DNA of 48,681 nt from Rhodopseudomonas sp. BR0M22 (GCF_010907035.1 NZ_QUMK01000043.1:1-48681), one strand, 5' to 3'; positions 20,144 through 30,337 are shown, counted from the first letter of the stretch. The notes: a model not told the origin generated them from the letters alone. A program made the numbers and translations.

Positions 20144-20232
20144 TCGGCCAACTCTTTCGCGCAAATCTGGCGATGGATTGACGCCGCGGCCGGCTGCTGA
20201 TCGACTTGCTCGCGCAAGCGAGGGGAACGACG

Positions 20233-20844
20233 ATGCGGATCTACGGCGATCTCAATTCCGGCAACTGCCTGAAGGTGAAGTGGACCTGCGACCTACTGGG
20301 TCTGCCGTATGAGTGGATCGCCGTCGACACGATGAAGGGCGAAAGCCGCACGCCGTTGTTTCTGGCGCTCAATCCGGCCGGGCAGGTGCCGGTGGTCGCC
20401 TTCGACGACAACCGCGCACTGGCGCAATCCAACGCCATCATCCGCTATCTCGCCCGCGGCAGCGATCTGATCCCGACCGATCCGTGGCTCGCGGCCAAGA
20501 TGGACGAGTGGCTGTTCTGGGAGCAGTACAGCCACGAGCCTTATATCGCGGTGTGTCGTTTCCAGATGGTCTATCTCGGCAAGCCGGCCGGCGAGCTCGA
20601 TCCTGACAAGGTTCGCCGCGGCCACGCCGCGCTCGCCCGGATGGAGCAGCATCTGGCGCAGTCGGCCTTTCTGGTCGGCGATACCGTGTCGCTCGCCGAC
20701 GTGGCGCTGCTCGCCTACACCCGGATGGCGGAGCAGGGCGGCTTTGCGCTCGACCGCTATCCTGCGGTGCAGCGCTGGATAGCCCGCGCGGAGTCCGGGC
20801 TCGGCCTCTCTTCGCTTGATCGCGTCCCGAGGCCTGCCTCCTGA
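20233..20844 (+). CDS. glutathione S-transferase family protein (second)
   Basis: The 203-residue protein has the GST N-domain MRIYGDLNSGNCLKVKWTCDLLGLPYEW, NPAGQVPVVAFDD with the cis-Pro, QSNAIIRYLARGSDL, and a helical C-domain with the N-cap motif DVALLAYTRMAEQGG. AGGGGAA precedes ATG 20233, which gives the family N terminus; a 9-residue upstream extension is rejected. It shares the ESRTPxFLAxNPxGQVP block with the GST at 2881-3534 but is otherwise divergent. Substrate unknown. Its neighbours (barrel protein, chemotaxis genes) offer no functional hint. Confidence 0.88.
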   Translation: MRIYGDLNSGNCLKVKWTCDLLGLPYEWIAVDTMKGESRTPLFLALNPAGQVPVVAFDDNRALAQSNAIIRYLARGSDLIPTDPWLAAKMDEWLFWEQYSHEPYIAVCRFQMVYLGKPAGELDPDKVRRGHAALARMEQHLAQSAFLVGDTVSLADVALLAYTRMAEQGGFALDRYPAVQRWIARAESGLGLSSLDRVPRPAS

Positions 20845-21177
20845 CTCACGCCCTGACTGCGTCCGACGTGGCGGCTATCCTGGGTCGGATGATGGTGGCG
20901 GAACATCCGCGCCGGTCTCACTGTTCACGCGCGAAAACCGAATCGCGGGGAGCTGTTCGCCGCGCGGCTCAGCCCTCGACGCTTCGCCTCGAGGTTGACT
21001 GGCGAATTTTACTGGTTGAATTCCATAAAACTACATCATCCGAGTAGTAATACTGAGTTCCACTCTTAACCGCGAAGTAATGGTCGCCAATCAATTTGGG
21101 CCGGTAACGAGAGCCATTGCACGCAAGCACGCCACGGCGTCGGGCGACCCGGCATGGCAGGTTAGGGGACAATCCAG
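20845..21177. other. 333-bp intergenic region with two inverted repeats
   Basis: No coding frame here is supported. Two short palindromes are visible: CCTCGA-N9-TCGAGG (20974-20994) and ACTAC-N9-GTAGT (21030-21048). The part from 21000 to 21090 is clearly lower in GC than the surroundings and probably holds the promoter of the PAS/MCP pair. No known regulator motif is recognised. Confidence 0.4.
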
Positions 21178-21702
21178 ATGGCTCGACCACAGGTGAAGCC
21201 GACCGGCGTCGAATGCCCGTTCGACGAAGACGAACTAATCGTGTCGAAGACCGATCTGAAGGGCCACATCACTTACGCCAACGACGTCTTTGTGCGGCTC
21301 GCAAAGTATCCGCGGAACGAGGTGATCGGCGCGCCGCATTCCCTGGTCCGCCATCCCGACATGCCGCGCACGATCTTCAAGATGCTGTGGGATTCGATCC
21401 AGTCGAAGAAAGAGATCTTCGCGTATGTGGTGAACATGGCGCGCGACGGCGATCATTATTGGGTGTTCGCGCACGTCACCCCGACGCTCGACTCCCAGCG
21501 CAACGTCACCGGCTTCCATTCCAATCGACGCAAGCCGGATCGCGGACAGATCACCAAGATCGAGGCGCTCTATCGCCAATTGCGGGACGAGGAAAGCCGT
21601 CATCGCAACGCCAAGGACGGCATGATGGCCGGCTACGCGATGATGACGAACATGCTTAAAGATCGGGGTGTCGAGTATGACGAATTCATCTTCTCTATCT
21701 AG
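21178..21702 (+). CDS. PAS-domain redox/energy sensor, Aer/CetB-like
   Basis: The 174-residue soluble protein carries one Aer-type PAS domain (about residues 20-125). It includes [20 protein letters not shown], the family-specific [21 protein letters not shown], and [13 protein letters not shown], in which the Trp is typical of FAD-binding Aer PAS domains. A helical tail follows ([17 protein letters not shown]). There is no membrane segment or kinase domain. Its 3' end overlaps the downstream MCP start by 26 nt, implying translational coupling and a shared complex. Campylobacter CetB (PAS) and CetA (MCP) form an equivalent two-protein energy-taxis receptor. FAD binding is inferred. AGGGGA precedes the ATG. 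Confidence 0.85.
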   Translation: MARPQVKPTGVECPFDEDELIVSKTDLKGHITYANDVFVRLAKYPRNEVIGAPHSLVRHPDMPRTIFKMLWDSIQSKKEIFAYVVNMARDGDHYWVFAHVTPTLDSQRNVTGFHSNRRKPDRGQITKIEALYRQLRDEESRHRNAKDGMMAGYAMMTNMLKDRGVEYDEFIFSI

Positions 21703-22981
21703 GGCGACGATCGCTCTCGTCGTCTCGGCGATCGTCATGGTGGGGTTGAGCGCCGTCGGGATGATCGTCGGCTCGCTCGGCTACGTCGTCGAACTCGCCG
21801 CGATGGGAATCGGCGTCGCGCTGCTCGGCTATGCGGTCTGGCTGCTGCGCCGCACCTCGGCGGCGGTCGCCGAAATCGCCAAGGTGTGCGTCGAAGCCGC
21901 CCACGGCAATCTGGAAGCGCGCGTCCAGGGCCGCCGTGACGGCGGCGAGATCGGCCGGGCGCAGGCCGAGGTCAACAACATGCTCGACATCGTCGACGCG
22001 TTCGTTCGCGAGGCGTCCGCGTCGATGGAATATGTCAGCCAGGGCAAAACCTTCCGCAAGGTGCTGACCCGCGGTCTGCCCGGCTCGTTCAAGAACGCCT
22101 CGGTGGTGATCAACAGCGCTTCGGACGCCATGGACCGCCGGGTGCGCGAAGTGGCGAAGGAAGCGCAGTGCTTCGCGGCCGGCATGGACGACGTCGCCGG
22201 ATTGCTGACGACGGCGTCCACTGGGCTCAAATCCGACGCCGGTGCGATGGCCGAGGCGGCGGAGGAAACCAGCCGTCAGTCGGTCAGCGTGGCCTCCGGC
22301 GCCGAGCAGGCCTCCGCCAACGTGCAGACCGTCGCCAGCGCGGCCGAGCAACTCACAGCCTCGATCGCCGAGATTTCGCGGCAGATCCAGCATTCCACCA
22401 ACAGCACCCATCAGGCGGTGGAAGAGGCGGCGCAGACCACCGAGAAGATCAGACACCTCGCCGATGCCGCGCAGCGGATCGGCGACGTCGTCAAACTCAT
22501 CAACGCGGTCGCGGCGCAGACCAACCTTCTGGCGCTCAACGCCACGATCGAAGCGGCGCGCGCCGGCGAGTCCGGACGCGGCTTCGCGGTGGTGGCGGCG
22601 GAAGTGAAGGCGCTCGCCAGCCAGACTGCCAAGGCTACCGAGGAAATCACCGCGCGGATCGGCGAGATGCAGTCGATCACCGACCAGTCGGTCGGCGCGG
22701 TCGAAGCGATCAGCAGACGGATCACCGAGATCAACGAAGTATCCACCACCATCGCCTCCGCGGTCGAGGAGCAGGGTGCGGCGACGCGCGAGATCGCCAG
22801 CAACGTGCAGCAGGCGTCGTCCGGCACTGCGCTGGTGACGTCGAACGTCGTTGGTATCAGCCACGCGGCCGACGACACCGGCAAGATCGCCACGCGGGTC
22901 AGTGGGGTCTCCGGCGAGATCGCCGGCCAGGTCGAGAAGCTACGTGCTCAGGTGAAGAGTTTCGTCGCCAAGGTCGCCTGA
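21677..22981 (+). CDS. methyl-accepting chemotaxis protein, CetA-like partner of the PAS protein
   Basis: The 434-residue receptor has two adjacent hydrophobic helices (about residues 9-34 and 38-57) with almost no periplasmic loop, so it cannot sense external ligand directly. A HAMP-like region follows, then [22 protein letters not shown], a block seen in Aer-linked receptors, then the coiled-coil signalling domain with the conserved tip [31 protein letters not shown]. It likely relays redox signals from the upstream PAS protein to CheA/CheW. No C-terminal CheR-binding pentapeptide is present. ATG 21677 is chosen; a GTG at 21668 is an alternative. A GC-rich hairpin (23016-23043) follows. Confidence 0.88.
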   Translation: MTNSSSLSRATIALVVSAIVMVGLSAVGMIVGSLGYVVELAAMGIGVALLGYAVWLLRRTSAAVAEIAKVCVEAAHGNLEARVQGRRDGGEIGRAQAEVNNMLDIVDAFVREASASMEYVSQGKTFRKVLTRGLPGSFKNASVVINSASDAMDRRVREVAKEAQCFAAGMDDVAGLLTTASTGLKSDAGAMAEAAEETSRQSVSVASGAEQASANVQTVASAAEQLTASIAEISRQIQHSTNSTHQAVEEAAQTTEKIRHLADAAQRIGDVVKLINAVAAQTNLLALNATIEAARAGESGRGFAVVAAEVKALASQTAKATEEITARIGEMQSITDQSVGAVEAISRRITEINEVSTTIASAVEEQGAATREIASNVQQASSGTALVTSNVVGISHAADDTGKIATRVSGVSGEIAGQVEKLRAQVKSFVAKVA

Positions 22982-23015
22982 GCCGGGGGGCCGCGCCGCG
23001 AACCACGTTCTCTCA

Positions 23016-23043
23016 GCGCCGCCGGCGGCAACGTCGGCGGCGC
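23016..23043 (+). terminator. GC-rich hairpin after the MCP, possible terminator
   Basis: A 9-bp perfect stem GCGCCGCCG / CGGCGGCGC with a 10-nt loop; the following AATGTTGTTC has no real T-run, so termination is uncertain. Confidence 0.35.
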
Positions 23044-23160
23044 AATGTTGTTCGGTCGCCGTCATCGCCGTGTTGCAATCGCCTGACCAGGTACGCGCCG
23101 GCGCCGAAGGTCGAAAGTTGTCCGTGATCTCCCGGATGGCGAACTTCCTTGACATTCGAG

Positions 23161-23229
23161 GCCAAAGGACTATCCCCAGCGACGGGAAACCTCTCCCCAC
23201 CGAGAGGCAGCTATCTGGAAGGATAGACT
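23161..23229 (+). promoter_or_regulatory. serC leader RNA candidate
   Basis: Just before serC, CTATCC (23170-23175) can pair with GGATAG (23221-23226), which sits at the ribosome-binding site. Between them is an inner hairpin CCTCTC / GAGAGG (23190-23195 with 23202-23207). A conserved serC leader motif upstream of serC in alphaproteobacteria is described in Rfam. This element has the right place and a plausible shape. Pairing would hide the Shine-Dalgarno sequence. Confidence 0.6.
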
Positions 23230-24402
23230 ATGACTGTAGCGAAGCCCGCTTCGCGGCCCAATGCGCCGCAATTCTCCTCCGGCCCGTGCGCCAAGCGCCC
23301 AGGCTGGTCCCCCGAAAATCTCAAGGACGCGCCGCTCGGCCGCTCGCATCGCGCGAAGGTCGGCAAGGCCAAGCTCAAGCTCGCGATCGACCTGACCCGC
23401 GAATTGCTCGAGGTTCCCGCCGACTACAAGATCGGCATTGTTCCGGCCTCCGATACCGGCGCCGTCGAGATGGCGCTGTGGTCGCTGCTCGGGCCGCGCC
23501 CGGTCACGACGCTGGCCTGGGAATCGTTCGGCGACGGCTGGGTCGGCGATATCACCAAGGAGCTGAAGCTCCCCAACGTCACCAAGCTCAAGGCTGGTTA
23601 CGGCGAAATTCCCGACCTCTCCAAGGTCGATTGCAACACCGACGTCGTCTTCACCTGGAACGGCACCACCTCGGGCGTCCGGGTTCCGAACGCCGACTGG
23701 ATCAAGGCCGACCGTGAAGGCCTGACCATCTGCGACGCCACCTCGGCCGCGTTCGCGCAGCCGCTGGATTGGGCCAAGCTCGATGTCGTCACCTTCTCCT
23801 GGCAGAAGGCGCTCGGCGGCGAAGCCGCGCACGGCATGCTGATCCTGTCGCCGCGCGCCGTCGCCCGTCTCGAGAGCTACACCCCGACCTGGCCGATGCC
23901 GAAGATCTTCCGCCTCACCAAGGGCGGCAAGCTGATCGAGGGTATCTTCCAGGGCGAGACCATCAACACCCCGTCGATGCTGTGCGTCGAGGACTACATC
24001 GACGCGCTCAACTGGGCGAAGTCGGTCGGCGGCCTCAAGGGGCTGATCGCCCGTGCCGACGCCAACACCAAGGTGCTGACCGACTGGCAGGCGAAGACCC
24101 CGTGGGTCGACTTCCTCGCCGCCGATCCGGCGATCCGCTCCAACACCTCGGTCTGCCTCAAGGTGGTCGATCCGGCGATCACCGCGCTGGCTCCCGAAGC
24201 CCAGGCGGACTTTGCGAAAAAGCTGGTCGCGGTGGTCGAAAAGGAAGGCGCGGGCTTCGATCTCGGCGCCTATCGCGACGCCCCTCCCGGCCTGCGGATC
24301 TGGTGCGGCGCGACGGTGGAAGCCGCCGACGTCGCGGCTCTGACGCAGTGGCTGGACTACGCGTTCGAGACCACCAAGGCCTCGCTGACTCAGGCGGCGT
24401 AA
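23230..24402 (+). CDS. serC: phosphoserine aminotransferase
   Basis: The 390-residue PLP enzyme makes phosphoserine from 3-phosphohydroxypyruvate and glutamate, the second step of serine synthesis (and a parallel step in PLP synthesis). It belongs to the alphaproteobacterial-type Ser[17 protein letters not shown] at the N terminus, [32 protein letters not shown], and the PLP Lys193 in [14 protein letters not shown]. Length fits that subgroup. The start has GGAAGGAT immediately upstream, inside the putative leader fold. serA follows after a dispersed repeat, so both ser genes probably form one unit. Confidence 0.95.
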   Translation: MTVAKPASRPNAPQFSSGPCAKRPGWSPENLKDAPLGRSHRAKVGKAKLKLAIDLTRELLEVPADYKIGIVPASDTGAVEMALWSLLGPRPVTTLAWESFGDGWVGDITKELKLPNVTKLKAGYGEIPDLSKVDCNTDVVFTWNGTTSGVRVPNADWIKADREGLTICDATSAAFAQPLDWAKLDVVTFSWQKALGGEAAHGMLILSPRAVARLESYTPTWPMPKIFRLTKGGKLIEGIFQGETINTPSMLCVEDYIDALNWAKSVGGLKGLIARADANTKVLTDWQAKTPWVDFLAADPAIRSNTSVCLKVVDPAITALAPEAQADFAKKLVAVVEKEGAGFDLGAYRDAPPGLRIWCGATVEAADVAALTQWLDYAFETTKASLTQAA

Positions 24403-24422
24403 GCGTCGCCCTTTCGTCTCAT

Positions 24423-24492
24423 CGTCATGGCCGGGCTTGACCCGGCCATCCATCCTTGAAGATGGACCCGCGGGTCGAGCCCGCGGGTGACG
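24423..24492. repeat. dispersed palindromic repeat between serC and serA
   Basis: Two adjoining palindromes: ATGGCCGGG...CCCGGCCAT at the left and ACCCGCGGG...CCCGCGGGT at the right, with CGTCA / TGACG at the outer ends and CATCC / GGATG-type inner arms. It is a common Rhizobiales intergenic element. Its position inside the serCA unit could modulate serA expression, or it may simply be tolerated. Confidence 0.8.
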
Positions 24493-24528
24493 TCGGCAAA
24501 TGCATCATTCAGCAACGGATCACATCCC

Positions 24529-26118
24529 ATGACCGCTCCCAAAGTCCTCATTTCCGACGCGCTGTCGGAAGCCGCTGTCCAGATCTTCAAGGATCGCGGC
24601 ATCGATGTCGATTTCCAGCCGAACCTCGGCAAGGACAAGGAAAAGCTCGCCGAGATCATCGGCAATTATGACGGCCTCGCGATCCGCTCCGCCACCAAGG
24701 CGACAGCGAAGATCCTGGAGAAGGCCAACCGGCTCAAGGTGATCGGCCGCGCCGGCATCGGCGTCGACAACGTCGAGATTCCCGCGGCGACCGCCAAGGG
24801 CATCATCGTGATGAACACCCCGTTCGGTAATTCGATCACCACCGCCGAGCACGCCATCACCATGATGCTGTCGCTGGCCCGCGAGATCCCTGCCGCCGAC
24901 GCCTCGACCCAGGCCGGCAAGTGGGAGAAGAACCGCTTCATGGGCGTCGAGATTACCGCCAAGACCCTCGGCGTGATCGGCTGCGGCAACATCGGCTCGA
25001 TCGTCGCCGACCGCGCACTCGGCCTGAAGATGAAGGTGATCGCGTTCGATCCGTTCCTGTCGCCGGAGCGCGCCAAGGATCTGGGCGTCGAGAAGGTCGA
25101 GCTCGAAGACGTCTTCAAGCGCGCCGACTTCATCACCCTGCACACTCCGCTCACCGACAAGACCCGCAACATCATCGACGCGGCTGCGATCGCCAAGATG
25201 AAGAAGGGCGTCCGCATCATCAATTGCGCCCGCGGCGGTCTGGTCGACGAGAACGCCCTCGCTGAAGCCCTGAAGTCCGGCCAGGTCGCCGGTGCGGCGT
25301 TCGACGTGTTCTCTGAAGAGCCGGCCACCAAGAACGTGCTGTTCGGCCTGCCGAACGTGATCTGCACCCCGCATCTCGGCGCCTCGACGACGGAAGCGCA
25401 GGAGAACGTCGCGCTGCAGGTCGCCGAGCAGATGAGCGACTACCTGCTGACCGGCGCGATCACCAACGCGATCAATTTCCCGTCGATCACCGCCGAAGAA
25501 GCCCCGAAGCTGAAGCCGTTCATCGAACTCGCCGAGAAGCTCGGCTCGTTCGCCGGCCAGCTCACCGAGACCGGCATCACCAAGGTCACCATCACCTACG
25601 AGGGTGAAGTGGCCGAGATGAAGATCAAGGCGCTGACCTCGGCGGTGCTGTCGGGCCTGCTGCGCCCGATGCTGGGCGACATCAACGTCGTGTCGGCGCC
25701 GGTGATCGCCAAGGAGCGCGGCATGGTGGTGGACGAAGTCGTCCGCGCCGCCGAGAGCGATTACGAGAGCCTGATCACCCTGACGGTGGCGACCGAAAAG
25801 CAGGAGCGCTCGGTGTCCGGCACGGTCTATGCCGACGGCAAGCCGCGTCTGGTCGACATCAAGGGCATCCGCGTCGATGCCGAGTTCGGCGCCTCGATGA
25901 TCTACGTCACCAACGAGGACAAGCCGGGCTTCATCGGCAAGTTCGCCAGCCTGCTCGGCGACGCCAAGGTCAACATCGCGACCTTCAACCTCGGCCGTCA
26001 CAGCGAAGGCGGCGACGCCATCGCGCTGGTGACGATCGATGGTCCGGCCCCGGCCGACGTGCTGGAGAAGGTCCAGGCGCTGCCGCAGGTCAAGCAGGTC
26101 AAGCCGCTGACCTTCTGA
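24529..26118 (+). CDS. serA: D-3-phosphoglycerate dehydrogenase (long form with ACT domain)
   Basis: The 529-residue enzyme oxidises 3-phosphoglycerate to 3-phosphohydroxypyruvate with NAD, committing carbon to serine. Layout: substrate domain; NAD domain with GVIGCGNIGSIVADRALGLK; catalytic Arg in INCARGGLVDENAL; catalytic His in CTPHLGASTTEAQENV; an intervening (ASB) domain at about residues 320-450; and a C-terminal ACT domain beginning MIYVTNEDKPGFIGK. Long-form enzymes of this kind may be feedback-inhibited by serine, although many are not. The start is the family N terminus but the ribosome site is weak, in keeping with co-expression from serC. A terminator follows. Confidence 0.96.
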   Translation: MTAPKVLISDALSEAAVQIFKDRGIDVDFQPNLGKDKEKLAEIIGNYDGLAIRSATKATAKILEKANRLKVIGRAGIGVDNVEIPAATAKGIIVMNTPFGNSITTAEHAITMMLSLAREIPAADASTQAGKWEKNRFMGVEITAKTLGVIGCGNIGSIVADRALGLKMKVIAFDPFLSPERAKDLGVEKVELEDVFKRADFITLHTPLTDKTRNIIDAAAIAKMKKGVRIINCARGGLVDENALAEALKSGQVAGAAFDVFSEEPATKNVLFGLPNVICTPHLGASTTEAQENVALQVAEQMSDYLLTGAITNAINFPSITAEEAPKLKPFIELAEKLGSFAGQLTETGITKVTITYEGEVAEMKIKALTSAVLSGLLRPMLGDINVVSAPVIAKERGMVVDEVVRAAESDYESLITLTVATEKQERSVSGTVYADGKPRLVDIKGIRVDAEFGASMIYVTNEDKPGFIGKFASLLGDAKVNIATFNLGRHSEGGDAIALVTIDGPAPADVLEKVQALPQVKQVKPLTF

Positions 26119-26193
26119 TCACCTGGCATCGCACGGCCGTCGCCGACTTTCGCAAGTCGATGGCGGGCCGCCGCCGCAATTGACGCCTGATCG

Positions 26194-26224
26194 ATCCCTC
26201 CCCCTCTGGGGGAGGGATTTTTTT
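26194..26224 (+). terminator. rho-independent terminator after serA
   Basis: A perfect 11-bp stem ATCCCTCCCCC / GGGGGAGGGAT, loop TCT, then TTTTTTT. Confidence 0.93.
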
Positions 26225-26351
26225 CGGACTCAACCTCAGATACGCAATTTGTGGAATTGCGTGCACTGCAGTAACCGTCCGGGAACATTTTCTCCGTAGT
26301 TGTACGAGTGCAATGTACTCGCATGTGGTGTCGTACCTCGGGGAGAGTTTC

Positions 26352-28037
26352 GTGAAGTTCAGTAATCTTCGTATCGCCCCCAAGCTGGGCCTGCTCGTTG
26401 CAGGTACTATGATCGGCTTGTGCTTGGCCGGGATTTTTGCCGGCGTGATGATGCAGCGGGAGATGCTGCACGCGCGCTTCGATCAGGCCAAAGCCATCAC
26501 CGAGATGGGCCGCAATCTGGCGGTCGGCCTGCAGAAGAAGGTCGAGGCCGGCGAACTCACCAAGGAGCAGGCGATCGCCCAGTTCGCCAGCGATGTGGCG
26601 CTACTGACTTACGATAACGGCCAGGGCTATCTGTTCGCCTACACCATGGACGGCGTCACCATTGCGACCCCGGACAAGAAGGCGGTCGGCACCAACCGGA
26701 TGAACGTGCCGACCGGCGACCGCTATCTGGTGCGCGAGCTGCGTGACGGCGTCGCCGCCAAGGGCGATGTTACCCTGTTCTACGATTTCCGGCGCCCCGG
26801 CACCGACGAGAACATCCGCAAGATGTCCTACGGCTTGGCGTTTCCCGGCTGGAACATGTTCGTCGGCACCGGCGCCTATCTCGACGATCTCGACGCCAAG
26901 CTGAAGCCGATCTTCTGGACGCTGGGCGGTGCGATCTTGGTCATCGCGCTGATCGCCGGTCTGTTTGCGGTTCTGATCGCCCGCGGCATCACCCGTCCGC
27001 TCGCAAAACTCGGCGCCCGGATGGATTCGCTTGCGCATGGCGAGTTGGAGCAGCCGATCCCCGGCATCGAGCGCGGCGATGAAGTCGGCGGGATGGCCAA
27101 GACCGTGCAGGTGTTCAAGGACAACGCGCTGCGCATCCGCGATCTCGAACGCGCCGAGGAGGCCGCCAAGGAGCGCGCCGCAGCCGAGCGGCGCAACGCG
27201 ATGGAGCGCCTCGCCGACGAATTCGAGCACAGCGTCAACGGCGTGGTGCAGTCGGTGACGTCCGCGACCTCCGGCATGCAGCAGACCGCGCAATCGATGA
27301 CCGCGACCGCGACCGACGCCAGCGCCCGCGCCGCGACCGTGTCGTCGGCCTCGGCGAGCGCCTCCAACAATGTCGGTACGGTCGCGTCCGCCGCCGAAGA
27401 ACTGTCGGCGTCGGTCACCGAAATCTCGCGGCAGGTCGAGCAGTCGCGCGAGATCGCCAGCAAGGCGGTCGACGACGCGGCGCAGACCAACGAGACCGTC
27501 AAACTGCTCTCGACCGGTGCCGAGAAGATCGGCGAGGTGGTGCAGCTGATCCACTCGATCGCCTCGCAAACCAACCTGCTGGCGCTCAACGCCACCATCG
27601 AGGCGGCGCGGGCCGGCGAGTCCGGCCGCGGCTTCGCAGTGGTCGCCAGCGAAGTGAAGGCGCTCGCCAGCCAGACCGCCAAGGCCACCGAGGAAATCTC
27701 CGCCCAGGTGGCGGCGATGCAGTCGTCGACCAGCAACGCCGTGCAGTCGATCGGCGGCATCACCGCGACCATCGCGCAGATGAGCGAGATCACCATGGCG
27801 ATCTCGACCGCGGTGGAGCAGCAGGGCGCCGCGACCCGCGAAATCGCCCGCAACATCCAGTCGGTCGCGGCCGGATCGAACGAGATCAGCATGCATATCG
27901 GCGGCGTCACCGAGGCGGCGACCGCGACCGGCTCGGCGGCCGATCAGGTGCTCGCCAACGCCCGTGAACTCGACGCCCAGTCCGGCGAATTGCGCCGGGC
28001 GGTCGACGACTTCCTCGGCAAGGTCCGCGCCGCCTGA
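26352..28037 (+). CDS. methyl-accepting chemotaxis protein with single Cache sensor (twin A)
   Basis: The 561-residue receptor starts with a GTG at 26352, preceded by GGGGAGAG. TM1 is at about residues 11-32. A periplasmic single-Cache (Cache_2-like) domain spans about 35-190, with [24 protein letters not shown] and a closing [22 protein letters not shown], the usual ligand-pocket shape for small organic acids. TM2 is at about 195-217, then HAMP ([16 protein letters not shown] onward) and a signalling domain with the tip [20 protein letters not shown]. Ligand unknown. It is the same length as, and strongly similar to, the next receptor (28238-29923), so a recent tandem duplication is likely. 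No CheR-docking pentapeptide. Confidence 0.92.
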   Translation: MKFSNLRIAPKLGLLVAGTMIGLCLAGIFAGVMMQREMLHARFDQAKAITEMGRNLAVGLQKKVEAGELTKEQAIAQFASDVALLTYDNGQGYLFAYTMDGVTIATPDKKAVGTNRMNVPTGDRYLVRELRDGVAAKGDVTLFYDFRRPGTDENIRKMSYGLAFPGWNMFVGTGAYLDDLDAKLKPIFWTLGGAILVIALIAGLFAVLIARGITRPLAKLGARMDSLAHGELEQPIPGIERGDEVGGMAKTVQVFKDNALRIRDLERAEEAAKERAAAERRNAMERLADEFEHSVNGVVQSVTSATSGMQQTAQSMTATATDASARAATVSSASASASNNVGTVASAAEELSASVTEISRQVEQSREIASKAVDDAAQTNETVKLLSTGAEKIGEVVQLIHSIASQTNLLALNATIEAARAGESGRGFAVVASEVKALASQTAKATEEISAQVAAMQSSTSNAVQSIGGITATIAQMSEITMAISTAVEQQGAATREIARNIQSVAAGSNEISMHIGGVTEAATATGSAADQVLANARELDAQSGELRRAVDDFLGKVRAA

Positions 28038-28070
28038 TCATCGGTCGCTTCGGCTTCCCCACATCACTTC

Positions 28071-28102
28071 GCCCCGGGCAGATCTGACGGTCTGCCCGGG
28101 GC
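28071..28102 (+). terminator. hairpin terminator after MCP twin A
   Basis: A 12-bp perfect stem GCCCCGGGCAGA / TCTGCCCGGGGC with an 8-nt loop; the trailing TTCGTCGTTC is a poor T-run. Confidence 0.6.
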
Positions 28103-28237
28103 TTCGTCGTTCGATGAGCTAACAGATCGGGAAACCAACCCTCGGGTTCCTACGGGGAGTCCTTTAAACCGATTAGAGATGCTGCCGCCGTAACGCTGCT
28201 TGACCAACCGGTTTCAGGTGCGCGGGAGCTCCCTACT

Positions 28238-29923
28238 GTGAAAATCACCAATCTGCGGATCACGCCGAAGCTCGGGATCCTGGTCGCCGTCGCGATGCTC
28301 GGCCTCCTGGCGTCCGGCCTGTTCGCCGCGTCGATGCTGCAACGGGAGATGCGCGACGGCCGTCTGGAGCAGACCAAGGCGCTGGTCGACAGCGTGCTCA
28401 ACATGGCGATCGGGCTGCAGAAGCAGGTCGCGGCTGGCAAGCTGACCAAGGACCAGGCGATCGCCGAGTTTCAGCAGCGCGCCGGGACCATGACCTACGA
28501 CGGCTCCAACGGTTACTTCTTCGCCTACAGGATGGACGGCACCACCGTGCTGATGGCCGACCCGAAGATGATCGGCACCAACCGGCTCGACGTCGAGACC
28601 GCCGGGCGCAAGATCGTCCGCGAGTTGCGCGACGGCGTCGCCGCCAAAGGCGACGTGACGCTGATCTACGAATTCATGAAGCCGGGCAGCACCGAATTGC
28701 TGCGCAAGGTCTCCTACGCGGTCGCGATCCCCGGCTGGGACATGCTCGTCGGCACCGGCGTCTATTTGCAGGACATCGACGCCAAGATGCGGCCGATGAT
28801 GCTGTGGCTCGGGCTCGCGATCCTCGGGATCGGTGCGGTCTGTTCGGTGGTCGCCTGGGCGATCAGCCGCAGCATCACCAAGCCGCTCGGCGCTCTCGGC
28901 GCCCGGATGAAGGCCCTCGCCGAAGGGCAGCTCGATGCGGCGATCCCCGGCGTGGAGCGTCGCGACGAGGTCGGCGAGATGGCCGCGACCGTGCAGGTGT
29001 TCAAGGACAACGCGCTGCGTATCCGCGGCCTCGAGCAGCAGGAGCAGGAGGCGCAGCGCCGCACCGCCGCCGAGCGCGCCGCCTTGATGCGCGGCATCGC
29101 CGACGAGTTCGAGTCCAGTGTCAACGGCGTGGTCACGAGCGTCGCCGATGCCACCCGGCAGATGCAATCCACCGCGCAGTCGATGACGTCGACCGCGGCG
29201 GATGCCTCGAGCCGCGCCGCGGCGGTCGGCTCCGCCTCGGACTCCTCGTCCAGCATGGTCGGCACCGTGGCGTCGGCGTCGGAGGAACTGTCGGCTTCGG
29301 TGCAGGAGATCTCGCGTCAGGTCGAGCAGTCGCGCGCGATCGCCGGACGCGCTGTCAGCGACGCTGAGCTGACCAACGAAACCGTAATGCAGCTATCGGT
29401 CGGAGCCGAGAAGATCGGTGAGGTGGTGCAACTCATCCATTCGATCGCGTCGCAGACCAATTTGTTGGCGCTCAACGCCACCATCGAGGCGGCGCGCGCC
29501 GGCGAATCCGGCCGTGGCTTTGCGGTCGTCGCCAGTGAAGTGAAAGCGCTGGCCAGCCAGACCGCCAAGGCCACTGAGGATATTTCGGCCCAGGTCGCGG
29601 CCATGCAGGCGTCGACATCGAGCGCCGTGCAGTCGATCGGCAGCATCACGGCGACCATCGGTGAAATCAACAAGATCACCATGGCGATCTCGACCGCGGT
29701 GGAGCAGCAGGGCGCTGCTACGCGCGAGATTGCTCTCAACATCCAGTCGGTGGCGGCCGGCGCCAACGAGATCAGCGATCACATCGGCGGTGTGAGTTCG
29801 GCGGCGGCAGCGACCGGCGATGCCGCCGCCGACGTGCTGTCGCATGCCGAAGCGCTCGGCGGCCAGTCTGTTGCGCTGCAATCGTCGGTCGACGACTTCC
29901 TGCGCAAGATCCGCGCGGCCTGA
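28238..29923 (+). CDS. methyl-accepting chemotaxis protein with single Cache sensor (twin B)
   Basis: The 561-residue receptor begins at GTG 28238 with GGAG upstream, mirroring twin A ([16 protein letters not shown] against [16 protein letters not shown]). Domain order is identical: TM1, periplasmic single Cache ([24 protein letters not shown] and [22 protein letters not shown]), TM2, HAMP, signalling domain with tip [20 protein letters not shown], and a C-terminal [11 protein letters not shown]. Differences concentrate in the sensor (THR/ILE versus LEU/MET around the TxxMxDPKM strand), suggesting diverged ligand choice with shared output. A terminator separates the twins, so they have separate promoters. 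Confidence 0.92.
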   Translation: MKITNLRITPKLGILVAVAMLGLLASGLFAASMLQREMRDGRLEQTKALVDSVLNMAIGLQKQVAAGKLTKDQAIAEFQQRAGTMTYDGSNGYFFAYRMDGTTVLMADPKMIGTNRLDVETAGRKIVRELRDGVAAKGDVTLIYEFMKPGSTELLRKVSYAVAIPGWDMLVGTGVYLQDIDAKMRPMMLWLGLAILGIGAVCSVVAWAISRSITKPLGALGARMKALAEGQLDAAIPGVERRDEVGEMAATVQVFKDNALRIRGLEQQEQEAQRRTAAERAALMRGIADEFESSVNGVVTSVADATRQMQSTAQSMTSTAADASSRAAAVGSASDSSSSMVGTVASASEELSASVQEISRQVEQSRAIAGRAVSDAELTNETVMQLSVGAEKIGEVVQLIHSIASQTNLLALNATIEAARAGESGRGFAVVASEVKALASQTAKATEDISAQVAAMQASTSSAVQSIGSITATIGEINKITMAISTAVEQQGAATREIALNIQSVAAGANEISDHIGGVSSAAAATGDAAADVLSHAEALGGQSVALQSSVDDFLRKIRAA

Positions 29924-30001
29924 TCGTAATGCTTGAACTTTTTCGGCGATGGTGATGACAATAGATAGCTGGGGGGATGCGTGAATGTCGGGAGGTAGCG
30001 C

Positions 30002-30337
30002 ATGCCCGTGATGCTGCAAGGCAACATCGCATTCGAGCCGGAATTCGTCGGCAATCTTGCGTGGTTGACCCGCGCTTTGATCGCGCGAGATATCGACCCT
30101 GACGGTGTGACGATCGCCAAGACGACGGCCGGTGTAGCGCCAGCTCCGCGTTCCACCGGTCTGTGCTACGCCTACAACGTCTCGACCGCAGACGATGCGT
30201 TCCTGGTAATCGAAACCGGCGACGACCGGTTCCTCGAGAAATTCCTGCATCACATCGAGCAGACGGACATCGCGGCGCCGCTGCCGGCCAAAGGCGTGTT
30301 CGCACGCCTGACCCGCTGGATGTCGCCGCCGGCGTGA
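30002..30337 (+). CDS. hypothetical protein (111 aa)
   Basis: An ideal GGGAGGT site 6 nt before ATG 30002 supports translation. The product is soluble, with no signal peptide or membrane helix, and contains a mixed alpha/beta core (NLAWLTRALIARDIDPDGVTIAKTT, STADDAFLVIETGDDRFLEKFLHHIEQ) and an Arg/Trp-rich tail. I do not recognise the family. It lies 78 bp downstream of MCP twin B on the same strand with no terminator between, so it may share that transcript and relate to the receptor, but nothing proves it. Confidence 0.7.
   Translation: MPVMLQGNIAFEPEFVGNLAWLTRALIARDIDPDGVTIAKTTAGVAPAPRSTGLCYAYNVSTADDAFLVIETGDDRFLEKFLHHIEQTDIAAPLPAKGVFARLTRWMSPPA

Noticed and set aside
26281-26310. GGAAC and GTT boxes resembling a general-stress (EcfG) promoter before MCP twin A
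   Set aside because: Spacing between the two boxes is about 12 bp instead of 16-17; the same failure applies to a similar pair near 34303.
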